DNA of 8,830 bases from an uncultured Bacteroidota bacterium (GTDB lineage Bacteria; Bacteroidota; Bacteroidia; Chitinophagales; Chitinophagaceae). Shown here piece after piece: positions 1-5,891 of the stretch. The position numbers and the translations under genes are program-made. Positions within the stretch are counted from its first letter, which is position 1. Every line of letters starts with the position of its first letter. Where the stretch lies: NCBI GenBank assembly GCA_946480675.1, contig CAMLKS010000074.1, positions 1-8,830 on the forward strand, in the 5' to 3' direction. Below the pieces are notes generated by a model. That model was not told the DNA's origin. It searched no databases and saw only the letters and a program-made list of their open reading frames with translations.

Positions 1-148
1 CATCCCCGAAGTGTTGAATCTCTCTCTGTCAGAATGGGAAAATCTTGGCGAAGAAGCATTTAAAAAGATATTCAAAGACTCACCCATCAAGCGCAGCAAA
101 TGGCAGGGCGTGCTGCGGAATATACAGGCAGTGAAAGAAGGTAGTTAG
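1..148 (+). CDS. queG: Epoxyqueuosine reductase QueG, C-terminal 48 residues (5' end outside window)
   Basis: Reading from base 2 there is an open frame of 48 codons ending in TAG at 146-148. Its end, with SPIKRSKWQGVLRN, matches the conserved C-terminus of QueG, where a Phe-Lys stretch is followed by S-x-I-K-R and G-x-x-R-N. QueG is a cytoplasmic cobalamin and [4Fe-4S] enzyme that reduces epoxyqueuosine to queuosine at position 34 of GUN-anticodon tRNAs. The catalytic and iron-sulfur regions lie outside the window, so the call rests only on this tail. The stop codon overlaps the stop of the convergent gene by four bases (TTAG, 145-148), and no strong terminator separates them. Confidence 0.72.
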   Translation, partial: IPEVLNLSLSEWENLGEEAFKKIFKDSPIKRSKWQGVLRNIQAVKEGS

Positions 149-684
149 GCTTTCAGATGATGATGTAATGAGTAAGATAGATCATGATCTTCAACATCTC
201 TCCAAAAGTCTTTAATACTATCATTGATTTTTATCCCCATAAAAGGTGCAATCAAGTTAAAGAACACTAACATCTGGTTTCCATTCTCAAATTTGAATAG
301 GAACACATCATCTGTATGTGTTTCGTGCTTGAAAGCGTCGTATATGTTAGGCCGGCCTTTAAATGCTTCGGGGTTTAAAGGCCTACCATAAATTAGTATT
401 TCAGAAATGGGAGCAGTGTTGCATATTAACTCTTCAGCCATTTGGGGGGTAGCTTCTGTCAACATTTTATAGTCGTGAAATACGATACCCATTTCATCTT
501 CTATAAATCCCGGTGTTGTATAAAAGTAAATCTTAGCATCCCTACTGAAATGCATGCCAACTGCACCATCCCAATAAGACACAGAGTTATTGTTGCCTGC
601 TAGCTGATAAGAAAAACAAGACAATAAAGATTGCCCTAAAACGTCTTTGAAAAGTTGCAGGTCTGCAGCTTCAAGCTTTAGCAT
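145..684 (-). CDS. Hypothetical protein, AT-rich orphan, 179 aa
   Basis: I do not recognise this family. The protein is acidic and aromatic-rich, has no signal peptide or membrane segment, and looks like a soluble alpha/beta protein ending in a His cluster (YSLHHHLKA). It starts 9 nt after the pcm stop with no promoter box of its own, so it is probably the last gene of a pcm transcript. A hand count of bases 181-660 gives 179 G+C in 480 (37%). Three 60-base lines sampled from pcm and the permease give 22, 31 and 34 G+C (about 48%), which suggests recent acquisition or weak selection. Residues around GRPLNPEAFKGRP are encoded by a 10-bp perfect inverted repeat (354-383). That it is a real gene is supported by the uninterrupted 179-codon frame neatly packed between pcm and queG. 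Its function is unknown. Confidence 0.68.
   Translation of the reverse strand: MLKLEAADLQLFKDVLGQSLLSCFSYQLAGNNNSVSYWDGAVGMHFSRDAKIYFYTTPGFIEDEMGIVFHDYKMLTEATPQMAEELICNTAPISEILIYGRPLNPEAFKGRPNIYDAFKHETHTDDVFLFKFENGNQMLVFFNLIAPFMGIKINDSIKDFWRDVEDHDLSYSLHHHLKA
354..383. repeat. Perfect 10-bp inverted repeat inside the orphan gene
   Basis: GGCCTTTAAA at 354-363 and TTTAAAGGCC at 374-383 are perfect complements around a 10-nt loop. The adjacent TAGGCC (348-353) can also pair with GGCCTA (380-385), giving two competing registers. On the + strand the loop contains C-TTCG-G, a stable tetraloop sequence, although the gene is transcribed from the other strand. The arms stand out against the AT-rich surroundings. 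The structure is seen directly; any role is unknown. Confidence 0.75.
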
Positions 685-693
685 AATTTGGAG

Positions 694-1359
694 TTACTGA
701 TTCTTTCCACCCAGCATAGGCACGAAACTGAAATCGCCTAGTTCTTCTTCCCTCACATTGCCATTCGCATCTTTGGTGATGCGCATCATCTTCTGGCCCT
801 GATCATCGCCTACCGGTATCACGGCTATACCACCGGGTTTCAGTTGTTCTATCAGCTTGGGTGGTACATAAGGTGCTGCAGCCGTTACAATTACTTTGTC
901 AAACGGCGCATAAGAGGGCAAGCCCAGATACCCATCTCCATAAAAGCGTTTGATATTGGGATATTTACTGATGAAGAAAAACTGGCCTACAAAGTCGTAC
1001 AATGCTTTCTGGCGTTCTATGCTATATACCATAGCGCCCATCTCTGCCAGCACACATGCCTGGTAAGCACTGCCCGTACCTATTTCCAGCACTTTGTCAA
1101 ATTTCTTTATCTCCAGCAGTTCCGTTTGGTAGGCTACTGTATAGGGTTGGGAAATGGTTTGCCCTGCCGTAATGGGGAATGCCCGGTCTTCGTACGCAAT
1201 ACGTTCAAATGCGGGGTCGAGGAAGAAGTGGCGGGGTATGGCTTCAATGGCTGCCAGCACACGTTCATCTTTAATCCCTTTTTCGCGTAGTGATTGTACC
1301 AGTTGCTTACGTAATCCTTTATGTAAGTGTTTATCCTCTCTTGGTTTGCTGTGCAGCAT
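694..1359 (-). CDS. pcm: Protein-L-isoaspartate O-methyltransferase
   Basis: This cytoplasmic repair enzyme methylates, with S-adenosylmethionine, the abnormal L-isoaspartyl residues that form in ageing proteins, starting their return to normal aspartate. The family signature GQTISQP is at residues 66-72, preceded by AYEDRAFPI. The SAM-binding motif LEIGTGSAYQ is at 91-100, an acidic residue of the next strand lies in VYSIERQ (111-117), the GDG motif is at 141-143, FDKVIVTAAAP is at 153-163, LKPGG at 173-177 and FVPMLGG at 212-218. The length of 221 aa is usual for bacterial Pcm. The SAM loop reads GTGSAY where GTGSGY is the common form, a mild change. The ATG is chosen because a TAACTTTG promoter box ends only 4 nt before it. 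The AT-rich orphan gene follows after 9 nt. Confidence 0.95.
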   Translation of the reverse strand: MLHSKPREDKHLHKGLRKQLVQSLREKGIKDERVLAAIEAIPRHFFLDPAFERIAYEDRAFPITAGQTISQPYTVAYQTELLEIKKFDKVLEIGTGSAYQACVLAEMGAMVYSIERQKALYDFVGQFFFISKYPNIKRFYGDGYLGLPSYAPFDKVIVTAAAPYVPPKLIEQLKPGGIAVIPVGDDQGQKMMRITKDANGNVREEELGDFSFVPMLGGKNQ

Positions 1360-1363
1360 ACTG

Positions 1364-1371
1364 CAAAGTTA
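1364..1371 (-). promoter_or_regulatory. Bacteroidota -7 promoter element for pcm
   Basis: On the minus strand TAACTTTG matches the Bacteroidota -7 consensus TAnnTTTG exactly and ends 4 nt before the pcm ATG. A -33 TTG at the usual 19-21 nt distance is not evident. If used, transcription would start at or next to the ATG, giving a leaderless mRNA. Confidence 0.58.
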
Positions 1372-1423
1372 GGATAGGATATGTGTAAATAAAACTTGTA
1401 AAAATGGATTGTGTACCAATGTG

Positions 1424-2083
1424 TTATTTGAAGTGCATCACCAACCCGAAACCTACCAGGTTGTTATCCACCATCGGGCGGAAACGCATAGATATATCGC
1501 GCGAGACATCAAAGTTTTTCAGGTGGGCTGCCGCCACGGCATCTATTACCTGCGCTGCATAACCCACGGCGGTGAACAGCACCGTCATATCCAGGTAGCC
1601 GCGATAGCCATCCTGCAGTTGGCGCAGGCCATCGGTATCATATTGTTCCGTATCGGTAGTAGTAGGGTCGCCATCTATACGGGCTATGTATGCCTTGCGG
1701 TAGCGTTGATATTTATTCAGGTTGTCAATAAAAAAGTAACCTGCTACGGCCATACCCGCATATATTACCGGGGCTTTCCAGTACTGGCGGTTATATATCT
1801 GTCCCAGTCCCGGGCATATGGCTGAATACATGCCTGCTTTCTTAGGCTTGGGTTCAAAAGGCAGTTTCTTTATGGCAGCGCGCATACTGTCTTCCGTGCG
1901 GCGGGTGGTATCTATCCTTGGTGCGGCGGCCGTTACATTGGTATTTATTACACCGGTATCTGCACCGGGCCTTGCGGTAACAGAGCTATCCGTAGTTACC
2001 TGCGCGTGCAATGGCTTATTGCAGCAAAGCAATAGGACCAATAATGTTATACCACTGATATATGAAGAAAAGAATCGCTGCAT
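1424..2083 (-). CDS. DUF5683 domain protein, exported or membrane-associated
   Basis: The N-terminus (residues 1-28, a hydrophobic GITLLVLLLC core ending in HAQ) looks like a signal peptide. A low-complexity Thr/Ala/Pro stretch (29-75) leads into the DUF5683 domain, recognised by PKKAGMYSAICPGLGQIYN (80-98), YWKAPVIY (101-108) and the closing DAxxxxHLKNFDVS (181-194). Two hydrophobic segments, about 103-120 and 164-184, are probably membrane helices. The family is widespread in Bacteroidota and has no established biochemical function. In many genomes it sits beside parB, dapB or lepB; here it lies between prc and pcm. A strong terminator lies just upstream, so it is transcribed separately from prc. 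Its own TAACTTTG box is 11 nt before the ATG. Confidence 0.88.
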   Translation of the reverse strand: MQRFFSSYISGITLLVLLLCCNKPLHAQVTTDSSVTARPGADTGVINTNVTAAAPRIDTTRRTEDSMRAAIKKLPFEPKPKKAGMYSAICPGLGQIYNRQYWKAPVIYAGMAVAGYFFIDNLNKYQRYRKAYIARIDGDPTTTDTEQYDTDGLRQLQDGYRGYLDMTVLFTAVGYAAQVIDAVAAAHLKNFDVSRDISMRFRPMVDNNLVGFGLVMHFK

Positions 2084-2094
2084 TTTACGGATGG

Positions 2095-2102
2095 CAAAGT
2101 TA
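2095..2102 (-). promoter_or_regulatory. Bacteroidota -7 promoter element for the DUF5683 gene
   Basis: TAACTTTG on the minus strand is an exact TAnnTTTG match ending 11 nt before the ATG. It sits immediately downstream of the prc terminator. A good -33 TTG was not found; that position falls inside the terminator hairpin, so terminator and promoter are packed together. Confidence 0.58.
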
Positions 2103-2107
2103 CAATA

Positions 2108-2138
2108 AAAAAGCCCTGTGTTATAAACAGGGCTTTTT
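2108..2138 (-). terminator. Intrinsic terminator of prc
   Basis: GCCCTGT (2113-2119) pairs with ACAGGGC (2127-2133) around a 7-nt loop. The stem is flanked by an A-run before and a T-run after, on both strands, so it can be extended by A-T pairs. It lies 16 nt past the prc stop and, in the prc direction, is followed by TTTTTT. Being symmetric, it could terminate in both directions, but only prc reads into it here. Confidence 0.87.
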
Positions 2139-2154
2139 CAATTTATTATAGCTG

Positions 2155-4329
2155 CTATTTCATGCCGGTACCCAGGTTCACGCGGCTGTCCATATGCATC
2201 ATATCGTTCACGATGTTCACCGTTTCAGACAGGTAGATGTCTTTTTTCAGCGCCTTCAGCCAGTTCTCGTTTTTATTGATAGAAGAGCTATCGAGGTTGA
2301 TGCGTGCCAGGTCATCTTTCACATTGGTTATGTTCAGCTGGGTAGCTTTCTTTTCCATATCTTCTACCTTTTTGGCAGTAGCATTGGCTTCTTCCAGTTG
2401 CTGACGGTATTTGGCCTCGTTCAGCGAATAGCTATTTTCTTCTTCCGCTTTTTTGATCTTGGCAGCACTTTGTTTTATCAGTTCGAAAGAAGGGTTGCCG
2501 GCTACACGTTTGCTGCTTTGTGCTGCCAGTTGTGCAGCATTTACAGCATTGGGCACGGGGCTATACCTTGCTGCAGGTATTTCATCCCATTTCAGCGCAG
2601 CTTTATCACGGCGTTCGCCTATTTCTATTTCGCTATACGGATCGGGCAGTACTACATCGGGTGTCACACCTTTCAGCTGTGTAGAGCCACCGTTGATGCG
2701 GTAAAACTTCTGAATGGTTAGCTTGATGGCGCCCAGCGTATCGCCCGTGGAGGCATTGCTGCCGGCAATGCTCGCCAGCCAGCTGCGGTATTCATCCAGC
2801 GATAACACTTTCTGAACCGTACCCTTGCCAAAGGTTGTAGAACCTACAACCACGGCACGCTTATAATCCTGCATGGCTGCCGCCAGTATTTCAGATGCCG
2901 ATGCACTGCCGTAGTTTACCATGATAGCCAGCGGGCCATCATATAGCGTGCCTTTTTGCTGGTCGTCCAGCTGCACGGCCGATGTATTGCTGCCTTTCAC
3001 CTGCACTATCGGGCCCTGATCTATAAACAGGCCGCCCATGCTCACCACATCGCTTAGTGATCCACCACCATTATAACGCAGGTCGAGGATGATACCTTTC
3101 ACGCCCGATTTCTTCAGCTTCATCACTTCTATCGCTACATCTTCACCGCTGCGGCGGCCATTTACATGCTGGAAATCTGAATAAAACTCCGGCAGGTATA
3201 TGTAACCTATAGGCCCATCCTTGGTATTGATGATGGCCGATTTGGCAAATGTTTCTTCTATCTCCACCTTATCGCGGATGATGGGTATTACCTGTATCGC
3301 GCCGCTCACTTTCTTCACCGTCAGGCGCACTTCTGTGCCTTTCTTACCACGTATCAGCTTGACTGCATCTTCGGTATCGTAGCCTTGTATATCCACAGGC
3401 TCTGCATTGCCCTGTGCCACTTTCAATATGTAATCGCCTGCTTTCAGGTCGCCTTGCTTCCAGCAAGGGCTACCCGGCACTATCGATACGATCTTTATTT
3501 TACCTTCATCGTTTTGCAGTGTAGCACCTATACCAAAGAAGGTACCTGACATCTGTTCGTCAAAACGTGCTTTATCTGCAGGTGGAAAGAAGTCCGTATG
3601 CGGGTCAACCGTTCCGGCTATGCTGTTTACAAAAAGCGTAAAACGATCATCGTCTTTCATTTTGCGCATACGCTTAAAGTAGTAGTCCATATTTTTGGTT
3701 ACCGACTCGCGTGCTTCCGCTTCCAGTTCTGCATCTGTTTTTATTTTTTTCAGACTGGTGTCCTTATTGTCCTGGCGTTTTTTCTGGTCGTCTTTAAGGT
3801 CTACGTAGCGGCTCAGTACACGGTATTTCAGATACGTATGCCAGCGGTCTTTCAGGTCGGCACTGTTAGCGGCATAAGACACCTTTTCGCCATTCAGGTT
3901 TATTTCTTCATTGCCTGTAAAAGTGAAAGGTTTTTTCAATGCTTCTTTGTAATAGCCTTCTATGTCATTAATGCGTTTGCTATAGATGGTATTTACATCA
4001 TTGAAAAAAGACACGAAATTATCGGCCCCATTTTCATCCAGCACAAATTCGTAACGTGATAGCTTGCTGATATCTTCCTGGGTAAAGACGCGCTTATCAA
4101 AGTCAAGGTTATTCAATACCTTTTTGTAAACATTGGAAGAGAACGAGTCATTTACCTCGCGTGGAGCAAAGTGGTTTTGCTGTATGGCTTTCATCACCGT
4201 TTCTATTACCACACGCTTCTTTTCGTCGGCCGAATTGCCCTCAGTACTATACCTGAACGAAAAAAAGGTGGCCAGTGCGGCCACTATCATCAGTGGTATT
4301 AATATTTTATTCTTCATGAATCTCAACAT
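2155..4329 (-). CDS. prc: Carboxy-terminal processing protease Prc/Tsp (peptidase S41A)
   Basis: This is a periplasmic serine protease with a Ser-Lys dyad that trims or degrades envelope proteins from their C-termini. In E. coli Prc processes FtsI and, with NlpI, controls peptidoglycan hydrolases. Residues 8-25 form a hydrophobic export signal or anchor. The Tsp-type N-terminal domain covers about 35-240, and a PDZ domain about 262-342 (GIGATL at 266-271). The S41 core has ILDLRYNGGGS (414-424), YGSASASE (473-480) with the likely nucleophile Ser477, and TFGKGTVQ (499-506) with general base Lys502 and Gln506. The long C-terminal region (about 570-715, rich in Lys/Glu) matches the DUF3340-type extension of long Prc proteins. 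At 724 aa it is of the long Prc type rather than the shorter CtpA type. An alternative start is Met5 (4317). A weak TAATTTTA box lies 10 nt before the first ATG. Confidence 0.95.
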   Translation of the reverse strand: MLRFMKNKILIPLMIVAALATFFSFRYSTEGNSADEKKRVVIETVMKAIQQNHFAPREVNDSFSSNVYKKVLNNLDFDKRVFTQEDISKLSRYEFVLDENGADNFVSFFNDVNTIYSKRINDIEGYYKEALKKPFTFTGNEEINLNGEKVSYAANSADLKDRWHTYLKYRVLSRYVDLKDDQKKRQDNKDTSLKKIKTDAELEAEARESVTKNMDYYFKRMRKMKDDDRFTLFVNSIAGTVDPHTDFFPPADKARFDEQMSGTFFGIGATLQNDEGKIKIVSIVPGSPCWKQGDLKAGDYILKVAQGNAEPVDIQGYDTEDAVKLIRGKKGTEVRLTVKKVSGAIQVIPIIRDKVEIEETFAKSAIINTKDGPIGYIYLPEFYSDFQHVNGRRSGEDVAIEVMKLKKSGVKGIILDLRYNGGGSLSDVVSMGGLFIDQGPIVQVKGSNTSAVQLDDQQKGTLYDGPLAIMVNYGSASASEILAAAMQDYKRAVVVGSTTFGKGTVQKVLSLDEYRSWLASIAGSNASTGDTLGAIKLTIQKFYRINGGSTQLKGVTPDVVLPDPYSEIEIGERRDKAALKWDEIPAARYSPVPNAVNAAQLAAQSSKRVAGNPSFELIKQSAAKIKKAEEENSYSLNEAKYRQQLEEANATAKKVEDMEKKATQLNITNVKDDLARINLDSSSINKNENWLKALKKDIYLSETVNIVNDMMHMDSRVNLGTGMK

Positions 4330-4339
4330 AATCTGCTCT

Positions 4340-4347
4340 TAAAATTA
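4340..4347 (-). promoter_or_regulatory. Possible -7 element for prc
   Basis: TAATTTTA on the minus strand differs from TAnnTTTG by its last base and ends 10 nt before the first ATG of prc. No -33 TTG was found at the expected distance. It is offered only because the position fits the other genes in the window. Confidence 0.3.
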
Positions 4348-4399
4348 GGGTAATAACAAATGTAATTGTTTTGATGTTAATAAAACGCTAATCAGATTG

Positions 4400-4419
4400 T
4401 GCTTATAGCCTTATAAGCA
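4400..4419. repeat. 8-bp dyad in the prc/lipB divergent region
   Basis: TGCTTATA (4400-4407) and TATAAGCA (4412-4419) are perfect complements around a 4-nt spacer. The dyad lies between two divergent genes and ends 26 nt before the lipB -7 box, about where the polymerase or a regulator would bind. It could be an operator or a short mRNA hairpin. No T-run follows, so it is not an ordinary terminator. The rest of the 131-bp gap holds the two promoters and nothing else recognisable. Confidence 0.4.
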
Positions 4420-4445
4420 GGGTGATTTACGGCGTGATAAATCTG

Positions 4446-4453
4446 TAACTTTG
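4446..4453 (+). promoter_or_regulatory. Bacteroidota -7 promoter element for lipB
   Basis: TAACTTTG matches TAnnTTTG exactly and ends 7 nt before the lipB ATG. It shares the nonamer TAACTTTGC with the pcm and DUF5683 boxes. No clear -33 TTG is seen. The spacing implies an untranslated leader of at most a few nucleotides. Confidence 0.6.
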
Positions 4454-4460
4454 CTGCCTT

Positions 4461-5216
4461 ATGACAGGTAGTAAAACATTACATTTCAGCGACCTTGGAG
4501 AGATAGAATATGGTGCCGCATGGCAACTGCAGGAAGGGTTGATGAAAGAAGGGCTGGATATAAAAGCATCGTGGTATAATACACCCGCTGCCGAAAGGCC
4601 TGCAGACTTAGGCATTCGCAACTACCTCTTGTTTTGTACCCACCCGCATGTATATACGTTGGGCAAGAGTGGCCATATGGAAAACCTGCTGGTAAATGAC
4701 AGCCGCCTGCAAGAGCTGAATGTAGCTTTTTACAAAACCAACCGGGGTGGCGATATTACCTACCATGGCCCCGGCCAGGTTGTGGGCTATCCCATACTGG
4801 ATCTGGAACAGTTTTATACCGACCTGGGTAAGTACATGCGCAACCTGGAAGAAGTTATCATTCGCGTATTGACACACTACGGTATTGCAGGCGACAGGCT
4901 GGCCGGTTCTACCGGTGTATGGCTGGAACCCGGTACACCACGGGCACGCAAGATATGTGCCATGGGGGTGCGCAGCAGCCGCTGGATAACCATGCACGGT
5001 TTTGCCCTGAATGTAAATGCAGACCTGAAGTATTTCGACTATATAGTGCCTTGCGGCATCACTGACAAGCAGGTAACCAGCATAGCAAAAGAGCTGGGCC
5101 ACCCTGTGGATATTGAGGAAGTGAAGGTGCGGTTAAGGGATGCATTTGCCGAACTATTCGGGTGTAGTATTGTTAATGATAAAGTAACTTTCGATAAGGA
5201 AAAAATCGTATATTAG
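4461..5216 (+). CDS. lipB: Lipoyl(octanoyl) transferase LipB
   Basis: LipB moves the octanoyl group from acyl carrier protein to a lysine of the lipoyl domains of 2-oxoacid dehydrogenase E2 subunits and of GcvH; lipoyl synthase then adds sulfur. It is cytoplasmic. Family motifs are HPHVYTLGK (61-69), RGGDITYHGPGQ (95-106) and the helix beginning YPILDL (110-115). The catalytic lysine is K164 in RKICAMGV, followed by HGFALNV (179-185), and the catalytic cysteine is C198 in IVPCGI. All key residues are present. The 251-aa length is slightly above the E. coli enzyme because of the extra N-terminal segment around 32-52. The ATG is fixed by the TAACTTTG box 7 nt upstream. A membrane protein gene follows after 13 nt, suggesting one transcript. 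No lipA is visible in the window. Confidence 0.96.
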   Translation: MTGSKTLHFSDLGEIEYGAAWQLQEGLMKEGLDIKASWYNTPAAERPADLGIRNYLLFCTHPHVYTLGKSGHMENLLVNDSRLQELNVAFYKTNRGGDITYHGPGQVVGYPILDLEQFYTDLGKYMRNLEEVIIRVLTHYGIAGDRLAGSTGVWLEPGTPRARKICAMGVRSSRWITMHGFALNVNADLKYFDYIVPCGITDKQVTSIAKELGHPVDIEEVKVRLRDAFAELFGCSIVNDKVTFDKEKIVY

Positions 5217-5229
5217 TTGTCCGTTTTGA

Positions 5230-5883
5230 ATGTTTTTTTACTCTGAACCAATGCCTGACCGTATCATTTATAATTGGGGCGATGACCACCTGCAAATACA
5301 ACTGGGCAGGCGTATAGAAACGCGTATCAAGGCTTTGTTCTGGGGCGAATTTATATTCACTACGGGAATGGCCACCATCTTTTTGCTGCAGGCATTACCT
5401 ATTTCTTCAAACCTGTGGCATGTGCTGGCCAGTTTTGGGGCAGCCGCCCTATATGCGTTGGCATCTTACAGGTTTATATCACGTATGTTTTTCAGGGAAG
5501 AGGTGTGGCTGGATATGGAATATCTTACACTTGTTACCAGTACCCCCTTCAAACGCAGGATAAAGCGTTACGAGTGGCCTGCCATAGGTCCGCTACACTA
5601 TACAGGCAAGGCATCGAAAACCGACCATCCGCTGAAAGGCAACTGTTACGACTATTTTGGCTTTGAAACACAGGAACGTTTAGTGCAAGACCTGCACCAG
5701 GAGGGTAACCTGTATTTCAATTATGGCGGGTTCTCCGTTCGTTTTGCCCGCAACGTCTATTCATGGGATGCCGAAGAAATGGTGCGTATGATGCGCATAT
5801 ATGCAGGCAGTAACCTGCGCCTGGGCCCCGAATGGAAACGCATGATACAGGAAAGCTGGCAAAGCTTTGAGGACGATTTTTAG
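5230..5883 (+). CDS. Uncharacterised membrane protein with two N-terminal helices
   Basis: I do not recognise a named family. The 217-aa protein begins with a short polar segment, then has two hydrophobic helices, about 36-57 and 62-84, joined by a tight turn. A soluble domain of about 130 residues rich in aromatic and basic residues follows. The hairpin-plus-beta-domain layout recalls small membrane proteins with a PH-like or YcxB-like cytoplasmic domain, but this is only a resemblance. The start could be the ATG at 5230 or the one at 5251 (MPDRIIY); the first lies 13 nt after the lipB stop, so translation and transcription are probably linked to lipB either way. Its TAG stop overlaps the stop of the convergent gene in TTAG (5880-5883). 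Confidence 0.8.
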   Translation: MFFYSEPMPDRIIYNWGDDHLQIQLGRRIETRIKALFWGEFIFTTGMATIFLLQALPISSNLWHVLASFGAAALYALASYRFISRMFFREEVWLDMEYLTLVTSTPFKRRIKRYEWPAIGPLHYTGKASKTDHPLKGNCYDYFGFETQERLVQDLHQEGNLYFNYGGFSVRFARNVYSWDAEEMVRMMRIYAGSNLRLGPEWKRMIQESWQSFEDDF

Positions 5884-5891
5884 TAAATCGT
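5873..5891. repeat. Small dyad centred on two convergent stop codons
   Basis: ACGATTT (5873-5879) pairs with AAATCGT (5885-5891) around the 5-nt spacer TTAGT, which carries both overlapping stop codons (TAG on +, TAA on -). The stem is AT-rich and lacks a clear T-run, so it is at best a weak bidirectional terminator. No better terminator separates the two genes. Confidence 0.35.

Noticed and set aside
844..1290. 148-codon open frame on the + strand
   Set aside because: It lies entirely antisense to pcm, whose motifs are unmistakable, and its product is Cys/aromatic-rich with no family resemblance.
1360..1423. Terminator after the DUF5683 gene
   Set aside because: No stem with a T-run is visible in these 64 bases; only the pcm -7 box is supportable.
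2194..2721. 175-codon open frame on the + strand
   Set aside because: Antisense shadow of prc, with low-complexity Phe/Tyr/Cys-rich product.
2833..2851. 8-bp inverted repeat GGTTGTAG/CTACAACC inside prc
   Set aside because: It encodes the conserved residues just before the catalytic Lys (VVGSTT), so the symmetry is most simply a by-product of coding.
5185..5192. TAACTTTC as an internal promoter for the membrane protein gene
   Set aside because: The last base mismatches TAnnTTTG, there is no TTG at 19-21 nt, and it lies within lipB coding sequence 37 nt from the start. Read-through from lipB is simpler.
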